DNA of 64,000 bases, from positions 186,001 to 250,000 of the forward strand of contig NZ_VTUX01000003.1 of NCBI RefSeq assembly GCF_008370495.1, in the 5' to 3' direction. This document shows positions 23,974 to 32,005 of the stretch, piece after piece. Below the pieces are notes generated by a model. It saw nothing but the letters and a program-made list of their open reading frames with translations. It made no database searches and had not been told where the DNA came from. Each line of letters begins with the position of its first letter. The stretch's first letter is position 1. Made by a program: the position numbers and the translations under genes. This stretch comes from Pseudohalioglobus sediminis (lineage in GTDB: Bacteria; Pseudomonadota; Gammaproteobacteria; Pseudomonadales; Halieaceae).

Positions 23974-26016
23974 TCAGGCGCAGGCAACGATGTCCACGCT
24001 GCAGTCGTAATAGCAGGCGCCATCCGCGAGATCGGACTTGTGCCCGGGGACCAGGGCGTTAATGGTCTGGCCGGTAGGGCTGCCCTTGATCCAGCCGCCC
24101 TTGGGCACGTACACCGTGCCCGGCCGCACCCTGTCAGAGACTGCCAGCGGCAATTCGACCTCGCCCCCGTCATTGAACAGCCTGACCCGTTGCTGGTGAT
24201 GCAAGCCCAGGCGCTCTGCGTCAGCGCTCGCCATCTCGCAAACCATATCCGTGTCATGGCCGGTGATGCCGCCAAAGGTGGAATTGATCCTGCGCTCGGA
24301 GGCCGGCGACACCAGCAGGAAACCGCGCTGTGCAGGCAGGGCGCGGTAACCGGGCACCCCGTTTCCCGTTGCTGATTGCAAACGCTCACTGAACAGCTCG
24401 ATTTTGCCGCTGGGCGTATCCGGCATCATACCGCGCATCAGCAAAGGCGGATTACCCGCCGCCATATCCACGGCCTCATCGAGAGCCAGCTCACTGGCCC
24501 GGCGACCGGCCAACTGCGCCATATCGGAAGGAAATGCCTGGTCCATCAGCTCTGCATCGGAGTCCCCGAAGCAGGACTCTGCAAAACCGAAGCGCCGGGC
24601 CAGGCGCCTGAACAGTTCCGTATTGGGCAGGGCTTCCCCCACCGGCGCAATGACGGCAGCTGAGCGCTGCAAAAACTGGTGACCGTAGGCTTTGTAGAGG
24701 TCGTCGTACTCCAGGTGCGTCGTAGCCGGCAGTACCAGGTCGGCAACGGCCATGGAGTCAGTCATGCTGATTTCCGAGCCCACCACGAACAGCTCTTCAG
24801 ACGAGAGTGCCGCACGCATCTCTCGTTGCCTTGGGTGGACAGCGACGGGATTGTGGTTGTAAATAAACACCGCCTTGACCGGTGTCGCGTCGCCCGGATC
24901 GAGAATATGCCTGGCCAGGTCGAGGGCGTTGAACTCTCGCACCGGCTCACGACAAAGGTCGGGCCGCGACAGGGCATCGCGCTGCACCGGGAAGAAGCCC
25001 GAGACATCAAACACCCCCGCTCCTTTCGGGCCCAGGTTACCCGTGAGCGCGGGCAGGGCCAACACCGCACGTACGCCCGAACCCCCGTTGCGATTGCGCT
25101 CAGGCGCGACCCCGATAGAAACTGCGGCCGGTGAATGGGTTTGCCAGAGCTGGGCGAACTGCTCGATGAGTGTTGCATCGACGCCACACAGGTCTGCAGC
25201 CCGCTGTAACGGGTAACGGGACGCTTCCTTGAGAAACGCTTCCGCACCATGCACGTACCGCTCTATAAAACCTTTGTCGAGCCCACCGGTCACCTGCAGG
25301 CGCGCGGCCACTGCATACGCCAGCACCACGTCAGTGCCGGGCACTATTGGCAGGTGCAGATCCGCCTCGTCGGCAATTCGCGTCCGCTTTGGGTCCACCA
25401 CCACCAGCCTGGCGCCGTTTTTCCTGGCCTCGCGGATTAAGGTGGTGGCATGCAAGTTACACCCGGTGATGTTGTTACCCCAGACAACAATCAGCCTCGA
25501 ATGCGGCAACTCGGTATAGGGAATGCCCCCCGCGCTGCCGTAGACACTCTCCCACGCGGCGCTGGAGGTGCCCGCGCACAGGGTGGTGGCGTCCACCTTG
25601 CTGGCCCCCAGTCGATGGAAAAACCGCGCATCCATTGAGCCTTTGGCAAGCAGGCCCATGGGGCCGCCATAGGTCAGCGGCGCGATCGCCTCGGCGCCGT
25701 AACGCGCGATAATGTCAGTGAAGCGGGCATGGATAATGTCGAGGGCCTCGTCCCAGCTCACCGGCCTGAAGTGCCCCGCTCCCTTGGGCCCATCCAGCAC
25801 CATCGGCCGCGTCAGCCGCTGCGGCCCATGAACCTGCCCGGGTAAAGCCTGTGCCACCTTGGCGCATATCTTGCCGCGGGTGAATGGATTAGCGCGGCTG
25901 CCGCGCACCCGTGAGATTTCACCTTCGTGCACATCCACACTGAGACTGCAGGTATCGGCGCAATCCAGCGGACAGACACTGCTGACGCCGTCGCGGTTAT
26001 CCAGGGCTTTATTCAT
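23974..26016 (-). CDS. Molybdopterin-dependent oxidoreductase (formate dehydrogenase/DMSO reductase superfamily)
   Basis: 680 residues. The N-terminal 4Fe-4S motif CPLDCADTC...GKICAK is C-x3-C-x3-C-x~26-C. The molybdopterin domains follow (SWDEALDIIHARF, WGNNITGCNLHA, VVVDPKRTRIADEAD, SMAVADLVLPATTHLEYDD) and the C-terminal dinucleotide-binding domain contains INSTFGG and VYVPKGGW. There is no Tat signal, so it is cytoplasmic. The ligand region CAGTSSAAWESVYG may supply the metal-coordinating residue. Electron partner and substrate are unknown; no FeS or membrane subunit is adjacent. Confidence 0.88.
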   Translation of the reverse strand: MNKALDNRDGVSSVCPLDCADTCSLSVDVHEGEISRVRGSRANPFTRGKICAKVAQALPGQVHGPQRLTRPMVLDGPKGAGHFRPVSWDEALDIIHARFTDIIARYGAEAIAPLTYGGPMGLLAKGSMDARFFHRLGASKVDATTLCAGTSSAAWESVYGSAGGIPYTELPHSRLIVVWGNNITGCNLHATTLIREARKNGARLVVVDPKRTRIADEADLHLPIVPGTDVVLAYAVAARLQVTGGLDKGFIERYVHGAEAFLKEASRYPLQRAADLCGVDATLIEQFAQLWQTHSPAAVSIGVAPERNRNGGSGVRAVLALPALTGNLGPKGAGVFDVSGFFPVQRDALSRPDLCREPVREFNALDLARHILDPGDATPVKAVFIYNHNPVAVHPRQREMRAALSSEELFVVGSEISMTDSMAVADLVLPATTHLEYDDLYKAYGHQFLQRSAAVIAPVGEALPNTELFRRLARRFGFAESCFGDSDAELMDQAFPSDMAQLAGRRASELALDEAVDMAAGNPPLLMRGMMPDTPSGKIELFSERLQSATGNGVPGYRALPAQRGFLLVSPASERRINSTFGGITGHDTDMVCEMASADAERLGLHHQQRVRLFNDGGEVELPLAVSDRVRPGTVYVPKGGWIKGSPTGQTINALVPGHKSDLADGACYYDCSVDIVACA

Positions 26017-26248
26017 GATCGTTCACTCTCTCACGCCGGCGCATTACACTACCGCCAGACATCGCCCGGCAATGCGCACTGACCGTGCACAAATACACGG
26101 TTTTGCAGATGATAACGCAATCCGCAAGCGTGCACTCGCGACGTGCCAATGTGCACAGGTGGGCATTTCTATATACTGGCGCGGGGCCGTACCGAACGTT
26201 TGGTTGCCGTGCGTCCCTACAGGCACCCGCACAAGGATTCAGCTCACC

Positions 26249-26860
26249 ATGATAACCATCCATCATTCTCCCCTGTCGCGATCCACGCGCGTGGTCTGGT
26301 TTTGTGAAGAAACAGGCATCGACTACCGGCTGGAGACAGTGGAGATGTTCAGCGCCGCAATGAAGCGCCCGGAATACCTGGCCATCAACCCGCTGGGCAA
26401 GGTGCCCACAATAGAGGATGACGGTTTCGTGCTCTGGGAAACCGGCGCCATCCTGCAGTACCTGGACGCGAAGTATGGCCACGGTCAACTCATCCCGGCA
26501 GCTCACACCCGGGAGGGAGCGCTGGCCCGGCAATGGATGGAGTATGGTGAAAACCCACTGACCGTCATCATGGGCGAGATCGTGGCCCACGGCGGCGCCC
26601 TGCCCGAAACCCGGCGCATTCCGGCGCTGGTCGATCGCGGTAGCGACATTGCCGGGGAACTGGTGGACGTGGTCGAAGCCGCGCTGGAGGAGACGTCGTG
26701 GATACTCGGTGACGACTTCAGTGCAGCCGACATCATGCTCGTTTTCGGTATGATGATTGCGGACCACCTGGGATATGTAACAGACAACACGCCGCGTCTG
26801 CGCGCCTACCTGGACCGGGCGATGGCGCGGCCAGCATTCCAGAAGGCCGTGGCGCTGTAA
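26249..26860 (+). CDS. Glutathione S-transferase family protein
   Basis: 203 residues from the ATG at 26249. A longer in-frame extension to 25859 would run through the start region of the divergent oxidoreductase and is rejected. The N-terminal thioredoxin-like domain shows SPLSRSTRVVWFCEE (catalytic Ser/Cys region), NPLGKVPTIEDDGFVLWETGAILQYLDAKYG (cis-Pro VPT and glutathione-binding E-T/S). The C-terminal helical domain ends FSAADIMLVFGMMIADHLGY. A cytoplasmic detoxification enzyme. A -10-like TATACT lies at 26172-26177. Confidence 0.92.
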   Translation: MITIHHSPLSRSTRVVWFCEETGIDYRLETVEMFSAAMKRPEYLAINPLGKVPTIEDDGFVLWETGAILQYLDAKYGHGQLIPAAHTREGALARQWMEYGENPLTVIMGEIVAHGGALPETRRIPALVDRGSDIAGELVDVVEAALEETSWILGDDFSAADIMLVFGMMIADHLGYVTDNTPRLRAYLDRAMARPAFQKAVAL

Positions 26861-26945
26861 TACAAAGTGCCAACCACACCGGCCCAATACTTTCAGCCAG
26901 GCGGCAACGCGCTATTCAATCCACTTACAGCTCCGGGGTAGAACA

Positions 26946-27632
26946 TTGGAAAAACTCATCTACATTCTAAAATCTGACGCGGCCTTGCCGGTGGAACAGT
27001 TCCGGGAGCGCCTGTTCGGCAACGTCATCGATAGCATCCGTTCCCGGGGCGCAGGCCAGATCACCATTAACGTGGCCGACCTGAATGACCAGATAGAGGC
27101 CAGTGCACCCGGCCGGCTCATGGGGCCATGGCAGGAAATATCGGCGGTGGTCTCCTTCTGGCTTGACTCGCTGGACGACCGCGGCCCCATAGAAACGTTA
27201 CTGGAGCAAGAAAGTGACGGCCTTTACGGCTACCTGGTCACGGAGTCGGTGCCGCAGGGATTCAAGGTGGAATGGGAAGGTGGAGCACGACGCCCCGGAG
27301 TGACCCAGTTCGGCATGAACGGGAAACCGGACAATGTCTCGCTGGAGGATTTCTACCATACCTGGCAGGTGCTGCACTCCGAACAGTCCTTCGAACTTCA
27401 CCCGCTGCGCTGGTCCTATGTACGCAATGCCGTGGCGCGCCCGCTGACTGCTGGTGCTCCGCACTATCTGGCAATTGTCTGCGAGCATTTTCACGCGCTC
27501 GAAGACTATGTCGAAGATGAGCGTTACTTCGGCTCTGAACAGGCCGTGCAGACGATGATCGGGCATCTACCGGGTTTTTGTGACCTGGGCAGCATGGTGT
27601 CACTGGCGATGAGTGAGTACTACTTCGAGTAG
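26946..27632 (+). CDS. EthD-domain-containing protein
   Basis: 228 residues, apparently starting at TTG (26946) since no ATG is near. Two ferredoxin-like half domains are suggested: residues 1-105 begin EKLIYILKSDAALPVEQFRERLF and 110-228 contain FYHTWQVLHSEQSFELHPLRWSYVRNAV, the EthD-type pattern. Such proteins assist degradation of ethers, aromatics or polyketides. It follows the GST by 85 bp and may share its transcript. Confidence 0.72.
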   Translation: MEKLIYILKSDAALPVEQFRERLFGNVIDSIRSRGAGQITINVADLNDQIEASAPGRLMGPWQEISAVVSFWLDSLDDRGPIETLLEQESDGLYGYLVTESVPQGFKVEWEGGARRPGVTQFGMNGKPDNVSLEDFYHTWQVLHSEQSFELHPLRWSYVRNAVARPLTAGAPHYLAIVCEHFHALEDYVEDERYFGSEQAVQTMIGHLPGFCDLGSMVSLAMSEYYFE

Positions 27633-27721
27633 GCATTCACTGGCCAGCCGGATGGCAAACCACATTGCCGGGGCCGCAGACACAGGGTAGGCCCGGCGCA
27701 ACACTCGCTTTAGACTACGCG

Positions 27722-27994
27722 TCAATCGAAGAATCTGGCCACCTTCGACTTTATCTCCTCGGCTTTCTCGTCCCCCGCTTCCGACAACTCCTTCAGATAG
27801 GCCTGCCCCTCGGCCATCTTGTCCTTTATGCCATTAATCTCGGCCAGAAACTGCTGCTCAAGTTCTGCGCCGGCAACGTCCGCCTCCGCCTGTGCTTGCT
27901 TGGCCTTGGCCTTGGCCTGCGCCGCTTCCAGCTGCTCATCATAGGCAGCCAGTTGCCTTTCTATTTTCTCTTTCAGCAGATCAATCAGACTCAT
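27722..27994 (-). CDS. Small coiled-coil hypothetical protein
   Basis: 90 residues from the ATG at 27994 (AGAGAGG upstream); an in-frame ATG at 28027 adds an unlikely leader. Almost the whole sequence is charged heptads rich in Ala, Lys and Glu (EAAQAKAKAKQAQAEADVAGAELEQQ), so it is an alpha-helical coiled coil with no membrane segment. Function unknown. Confidence 0.65.
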   Translation of the reverse strand: MSLIDLLKEKIERQLAAYDEQLEAAQAKAKAKQAQAEADVAGAELEQQFLAEINGIKDKMAEGQAYLKELSEAGDEKAEEIKSKVARFFD

Positions 27995-28124
27995 CACAAA
28001 TACCTCTCTTCCGTGAATAGAACCCAATGCTAACGCTATGGCAACACAACTGCATTGCGCTGGCTCAAGCCTGACATCACTGGCACAGGTGATCGCAAGT
28101 GGGTTGCCTTACCCGCAGCGCCAT

Positions 28125-29165
28125 CTAATCTGCCAGCCGCAGCCTCCAGGGCTCGCAATGAGCCACTGGGCCGGGACCTGGATTCGCCGACCAACGCCCA
28201 ACCTCCTCTACGGTATGCATTATTGACACGCTATCCGGCTGCAGCGCTAGTGCCTTTGCCGCGGCCAGGCGAGCCTCCGGCAGACATTGAAGTGACATCA
28301 GCGCATAGGCCAGATTGTTCCATCCCGTTGCCGCCTGATCGCCGTTGCTGATAGCAAGCCGATAAAAACTCTCGGCAGCCGGGCCATACCTATGCAGGGA
28401 GTACGCCGTATTACCGCTACCAAGCAACGCTAACTCGTTATCAGGCCAGCGTTGCAAAGCTGCCTGATAGGCAGTGAATGCAACAAGCAGTTGCCCCGTC
28501 TGCTCCGATTCAAGCGCTGCACTATTCCAGCCAAGGGGGTCCGCCAGCTTCGGAATTCTATCCGGCGTGCTGGCAAGCAAGGCCCAGTAGCCACTGCGAC
28601 GCCAGGTGTGTTCAAACCTGGACATGTTCAGGCGGAGATTCGGCTGAGTACCCGAATTGAGAATAATTTCTCCGCTGCCGAGGTCATATCCGGTCACTAC
28701 TGCGTAGTGCCACTGAGGTGCCAGGTCGATACCAAGGTTCTGCAAAACCAGAACCGGATAATTTTCATCCAGTGCGGCGATCAGCCTGCTCATAGCCTCA
28801 CCGTTCACCGCGGTAAGCGGTAAGGCGATCAAACCGTAACGCCGCAAGCCGGCTTTCATTTCCACCTGCAGGCTGCCCTGCCTGTCGGGCAAATAGACCA
28901 GCGGCTGAAGTTCCTCCGGGTTGGTCTCTACCCCGTGAAACTTCAAGAGGCCCGCCAGCGCCGCGGGCCCACATTGATATTGTTCCTGCGGAAAAAATGG
29001 CACTTGCAGGAGCTGTTTTTGTGGCACATTCGCTTGCTTTTGTGACAGCAGATCCCGGGTTTGGGGTGCGCTGCAAGCCGAGATAAAGAGGAAAAAGGGA
29101 ACTAAAAAAATGGCCGCAATGCTGCGGCCACCTGAACCTGGGCGAGCTTTAGTGCTGAATATCAC
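28125..29165 (-). CDS. PA2778-family C39-like cysteine peptidase lipoprotein with TPR tail
   Basis: 346 residues. It has a lipoprotein signal with lipobox ISAC near residue 31. A papain-like C39 domain follows: catalytic Cys in QYQCGPAALAGLL (about 65) and His in QWHYAVVTGY (about 150). Helical tetratricopeptide-like repeats lie at 225-325 (GNTAYSLHRYGPAAESFYRLAISNGDQAATGWNNLAYAL). The start overlaps the upstream PA2779-family stop by 4 bp. The pair is conserved in Pseudomonas and relatives and is thought to act in the periplasm; the substrate is not established. A terminator-like hairpin lies inside the first 20 codons. Confidence 0.87.
   Translation of the reverse strand: MIFSTKARPGSGGRSIAAIFLVPFFLFISACSAPQTRDLLSQKQANVPQKQLLQVPFFPQEQYQCGPAALAGLLKFHGVETNPEELQPLVYLPDRQGSLQVEMKAGLRRYGLIALPLTAVNGEAMSRLIAALDENYPVLVLQNLGIDLAPQWHYAVVTGYDLGSGEIILNSGTQPNLRLNMSRFEHTWRRSGYWALLASTPDRIPKLADPLGWNSAALESEQTGQLLVAFTAYQAALQRWPDNELALLGSGNTAYSLHRYGPAAESFYRLAISNGDQAATGWNNLAYALMSLQCLPEARLAAAKALALQPDSVSIMHTVEEVGRWSANPGPGPVAHCEPWRLRLAD
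29104..29129 (-). terminator. Terminator-like hairpin inside the start of the PA2778-family gene
   Basis: On the minus strand GGCCGCA and TGCGGCC (29123-29129 with 29112-29118) form a 7-bp stem with a 4-nt loop, followed one base later by seven T. It lies 36-61 bp into the coding sequence, after the PA2779-family gene. It could lower read-through into the peptidase gene. Confidence 0.5.
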
Positions 29166-29557
29166 TTCGCCGGATTGATAAAGGTGAAGATGTTGGTGAC
29201 CCCAAAGATGTCCAGAAACACCAGTATCAGCAGTACAAGAACGGCCAACCCGACAATCGATCCAGAGCCCGCAGGTAGCGTACCAAGCTGGGAATTCAGC
29301 TGGCGAACCTCGGCCGGGGTCATCGCCTGTACCCGAGTCATTGCAGCCTCCTGATCAACCCCGAAAGCGGCGAGTTGTGCCTGAACATCCTCTCGCTGGA
29401 ACATGTCGACCAGCGCCTGTTGACTCAGCTGCAGCGATTGCGTTTGCAGGGCTTGTTCTGTACCAATCATCTCCGCCCTGGCGACGCTGACTTGCACGCT
29501 GAGTAGCAGCATGGTTACGCTGAGCAAAACTGATGTGAGTTTCTTAATCGATGACAT
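29162..29557 (-). CDS. PA2779-family small membrane protein
   Basis: 131 residues from the ATG at 29557; the frame extends to 29629 but the MSSIKKLTSVLLS start gives a clean signal segment. A periplasmic helical middle (FQREDVQAQLAAFGVDQEAAMTRVQAMTPAEVRQLN) is followed by a Gly-rich linker and a C-terminal membrane helix (VGLAVLVLLILVFLDIFGVTNIF). It is coupled (4-bp overlap) to the PA2778-family peptidase and is probably its partner. Confidence 0.85.
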   Translation of the reverse strand: MSSIKKLTSVLLSVTMLLLSVQVSVARAEMIGTEQALQTQSLQLSQQALVDMFQREDVQAQLAAFGVDQEAAMTRVQAMTPAEVRQLNSQLGTLPAGSGSIVGLAVLVLLILVFLDIFGVTNIFTFINPAK

Positions 29558-29827
29558 ATATGACCCCCGAGAAAACAGAAAAAAGATAATTGTGCATGAA
29601 GAACAGTAGCAGAAGGGCATCAGTACCATGATGCTCTTGCATATGTTGATTGCTGATTATACCAGCGCTACTACGTTAATTTGACAGACATCTGCGGGGA
29701 AACTGCACAAAAAGTGAATTGGCCCATTCGTGGACACTGGCAATAACTACCGCTGGATCGAGCCCCGGGATCAACACATCGGGGCGCCAGGTATACCCGC
29801 TCACCGAGTTCCTGTCCCCGGCAGGAC

Positions 29828-30007
29828 GGCGCGCCTGGCACGATGACCCACAACACCCTTGCAGGCTGTTGTGACCCTGCGGGCTTCGGCGCTTCGCGCC
29901 TCGGTGCAAATTGCTAGCGCAATTTGTCGAACGGAGCACGTCTCTCGACCAAACCCACCCAACAAACAAAAAGGCCCCACCCGAGGGTGAGGCCTTTTTG
30001 TCTGTAT
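29828..30007. repeat. 180-bp tandem unit 1 (tRNA-Arg 3' stub, spacer, terminator)
   Basis: The unit opens with 17 bp identical to the 3' end of tRNA-Arg (29828-29844), continues through a spacer with inverted repeats (CACAACA/TGTTGTG; CAAATTGC/GCAATTTG) and ends with a terminator (29968-29999) and tat. Unit 2 is the same sequence, split by the insertion sequence: 30008-30041 plus 31347-31485. The 156 bp at 29869-30024 match 31347-31502 with one mismatch seen. Confidence 0.85.
29968..29999. terminator. Bidirectional terminator, copy 1
   Basis: AAAAAGGCC...GGCCTTTTT stem with an inner CACCC/GGGTG pairing and GAG loop. It is symmetric, so it works on either strand. Second copy at 31446-31477. 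Confidence 0.8.
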
Positions 30008-30041
30008 GGCGCGCCTGGCACGATGACCCACAACACCCTTG
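30008..30041. repeat. Left fragment of 180-bp tandem unit 2
   Basis: Identical to 29828-29861, including the 17-bp tRNA-Arg 3' stub. The unit is interrupted at 30041/30042 by the insertion sequence and resumes at 31347. Confidence 0.8.
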
Positions 30042-31346
30042 GGCTCTTCATCATTAACGGGGGACACCGGCATTCATTAAACTGATTTTGCGAAGATCGT
30101 TTAATGGAGAGAACACCGATGTCCCACGCAAGTATGATTATAGGCATACCTGGCCTGGAAGTAATGCGGGTCAAGAGCAAACGGCGTATTGATGTCTGGG
30201 CCAGGCCGTTCCGGCGACAGGCCAGCTGCCAGCATTGTGGTGGCGCAAAGTTGCGGATCAAGGCCACCCACAAGCGCACCGTGAAGCATACCCGGCGGGG
30301 TAATCAGGTGATGATCCTGCATCTGAAGGTGCCCAAGTATCACTGCCAGAGTTGTGGGCGCTATTTCCGCCACGCCTTTGCCGGTCTCAGGCCGCGCTAC
30401 CGATCCTCAGACACCTACCAGATGGAGGTGTACGAGGCTCACGATGGCGGCGTGACCCAGCGCAAGCTCTCACGCACCCACCAGATCAGCGGCGCCACTG
30501 TGGAGCGGTGGTATCGGGATCATCTGGGCATCAAGCACTCCGAGATGGATAGGCGGCGCTGTCCGCGGGTGCTGGGTATCGACGAGCATTTCTTTACCCG
30601 CAGGAAGGGCTATGCCACCACCTTTGTGGGCCTCAAGAACCATAAGGTGTTTGACGTAAAGCTGGGGCGCTCAGAATCGAGTTTACGCCCGTATTTAAAG
30701 GGTTTACGGGGCCGAGACAATGTCCAGGTGATGGTCATGGACCTGTCAGAAACCTACCGCGGTATCGCCCGGCAATACTTCCCCAACGCCACGATTGTGG
30801 CTGACCGGTTCCACGTCGTTCGGCTGATCAACCAACACTTCTTGAAGGTGTGGCAGCAGCACGATCCTGAGGGCCGCAAGAACAGGGGATTGATCAGCCT
30901 GATGCGCCGTCATCAATGGAATCTCAAAGATGAGCAGCATGCCAATCTGATGCACTACCTGGCCGACTACCCGGTGTTACAGCAGCTCTATGTGGCCAAG
31001 CAGAGGCTGGTACGCCTGATGCTGTTGAAGACGCTCACAGCCAAGAGAGCGAGGGCCAAACTACCCCAGTTGTTCGAATTGCTTGATCAGCTGCGAGACA
31101 GCCCTTTGCGGGCCTTGGCAAAGACGCTGACAAGATGGCTGGAACCCATCGTTGCGATGTGGCGATTCAGCAAAAGTAACGGCATCACGGAGGGCTTCCA
31201 CAACAAGATGGAAATGATCTCCAGGAGGGCCTATGGTTTCAGGAACTTTGAGAACTATCGCTTGAGAGTGCTGACCCACTGCGGGTGGGACGGTATTATC
31301 AATCGGGTACGGATGAATGCCCATCCCCCGTTAATTGGGTAGAGCC
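30042..31346 (+). mobile_element. ISL3-family insertion sequence, 1305 bp
   Basis: Imperfect terminal inverted repeats: left 30042-30077 and right 31313-31346 share GGCTCT, ATTAACGGGGGA and GCATTCAT in order. One transposase gene fills the element. The flanking 8-mers (cacccttg and ttgtgacc) are not a direct repeat; compared with unit 1, seven bases (caggctg) are missing at the insertion point. Confidence 0.87.
30104..31342 (+). CDS. tnp: ISL3-family transposase
   Basis: 412 residues (a second ATG at 30119 is possible). An N-terminal zinc-finger region has C-x2-C pairs (CQHCGG, CQSCGR) and an HTH region (LSRTHQISGATVERWY). The DDE catalytic core shows Asp in VLGIDEHFFTRRKGYATTF, Asp in TIVADRFHVVRL and Glu in GITEGFHNKMEMISRRAYGFRNFENYRLR, the ISL3 signature. 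The frame looks intact, so the element may be active. The stop lies within the right inverted repeat. Confidence 0.95.
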   Translation: MERTPMSHASMIIGIPGLEVMRVKSKRRIDVWARPFRRQASCQHCGGAKLRIKATHKRTVKHTRRGNQVMILHLKVPKYHCQSCGRYFRHAFAGLRPRYRSSDTYQMEVYEAHDGGVTQRKLSRTHQISGATVERWYRDHLGIKHSEMDRRRCPRVLGIDEHFFTRRKGYATTFVGLKNHKVFDVKLGRSESSLRPYLKGLRGRDNVQVMVMDLSETYRGIARQYFPNATIVADRFHVVRLINQHFLKVWQQHDPEGRKNRGLISLMRRHQWNLKDEQHANLMHYLADYPVLQQLYVAKQRLVRLMLLKTLTAKRARAKLPQLFELLDQLRDSPLRALAKTLTRWLEPIVAMWRFSKSNGITEGFHNKMEMISRRAYGFRNFENYRLRVLTHCGWDGIINRVRMNAHPPLIG

Positions 31347-31485
31347 TTGTGACCCTGCGGGCTTCGGCGCTTCGCGCCTCGGTGCAAATTGCTGGCGCAA
31401 TTTGTCGAACGGAGCACGTCTCTCGACCAAACCCACCCAACAAACAAAAAGGCCCCACCCGAGGGTGAGGCCTTTTTGTCTGTAT
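31347..31485. repeat. Right fragment of 180-bp tandem unit 2
   Basis: Matches 29869-30007 with one mismatch seen (ctggc for ctagc). It ends in the terminator and abuts the long tRNA-Arg 3' copy, so it is probably the original downstream region of the tRNA gene. Confidence 0.8.
31446..31477 (-). terminator. Terminator, copy 2; probable original terminator of tRNA-Arg
   Basis: Same stem as copy 1. On the minus strand it lies 8 bp beyond the end of the tRNA 3' copy at 31485, the place where the tRNA-Arg transcript would have ended before the island separated gene and terminator. Confidence 0.75.
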
Positions 31486-31530
31486 GGCGCGCCTGGCACG
31501 ATTCGAACGTGCGACCGCCTGGTTCGTAGC
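31485..31530. repeat. Left attachment site (attL): 46-bp copy of the tRNA-Arg 3' part
   Basis: Identical to 42877-42922: from the CCA end through the T arm, variable loop and 3' anticodon stem into the anticodon loop. Together with the integrases next to the intact tRNA it marks the ends of an 11.4-kb integrated element. Confidence 0.88.
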
Positions 31531-31759
31531 TCAACAAATGAAATTTAACGTATTGTTTTAAATAGCTTTTCTGGCGACGCCCGTTGCCGACCAAGCACGA
31601 CAACGCACCACTGAGCACGCTGATGTCGGAAATTTGTCGGAATTGTAAACGTTGTCGATCGAGCTATTTTCGCAGGCTCAATGCACCGTAAAAATACTGA
31701 CTTTACAAGGTCCATCCCCAGTATTAATATTTAATACATAGTTTTTCAGGTACGCGCAC
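31531..31759. other. Island left end, promoter region of the ParD gene
   Basis: 229 bp without a gene. The last 45 bp are AT-rich with repeated TATTAATATTTAATA-like sequence just before the antitoxin start, suiting a promoter and ParD operator. Confidence 0.45.
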
Positions 31760-32005
31760 ATGGCCAGAAACACCTCCGTCACCCTCGGTGATCATTTTGA
31801 AGCGTTCATCACCAGTAAGATAGAACAGGGTCGCTTTCAATCTGTCAGCGAAGCAGTCCGCGCCGGGCTGCGAAAGCTGGAGGAGGATGAAGCCAGGCTT
31901 GATATGTTGAGGACTCGACTAAGGGCGGGGGAGGACAGCCCCGTTGCTGAAAACTTTGATAGCCGGGAATTTCTGGAAAAACTCCATAAAAAGCCTCTTG
32001 GGTGA
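31760..32005 (+). CDS. parD: ParD-family type II antitoxin
   Basis: 81 residues. The N-terminal ribbon-helix-helix reads NTSVTLGDHFEAFITSKIEQGRFQSVSEAVRAGLRKLEEDEAR, typical of ParD/CopG antitoxins that bind their own operator as dimers. The C-terminal half (DSREFLEKLHKKPLG) would wrap the toxin. Its stop overlaps the GTG start of the toxin gene by 3 bp. Since the toxin is truncated, the antitoxin may serve only as a regulator or remnant. Confidence 0.88.
   Translation: MARNTSVTLGDHFEAFITSKIEQGRFQSVSEAVRAGLRKLEEDEARLDMLRTRLRAGEDSPVAENFDSREFLEKLHKKPLG

Noticed and set aside
25859-26248. N-terminal extension of the GST gene
   Set aside because: It overlaps the start of the divergent molybdopterin oxidoreductase and its promoter region; the GST fold begins exactly at the ATG at 26249.
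29671-30073. Short minus-strand open frames across the tandem units
   Set aside because: They read through the tRNA stub and terminator repeats, have no ribosome site and match no family.
31615-31650. Sequence resembling the 3' end of the integrase gene near the left end of the island
   Set aside because: Only short TGTCGGAAA-like words are shared with 42810-42835; orientation and position do not fit a tandem integrase remnant.
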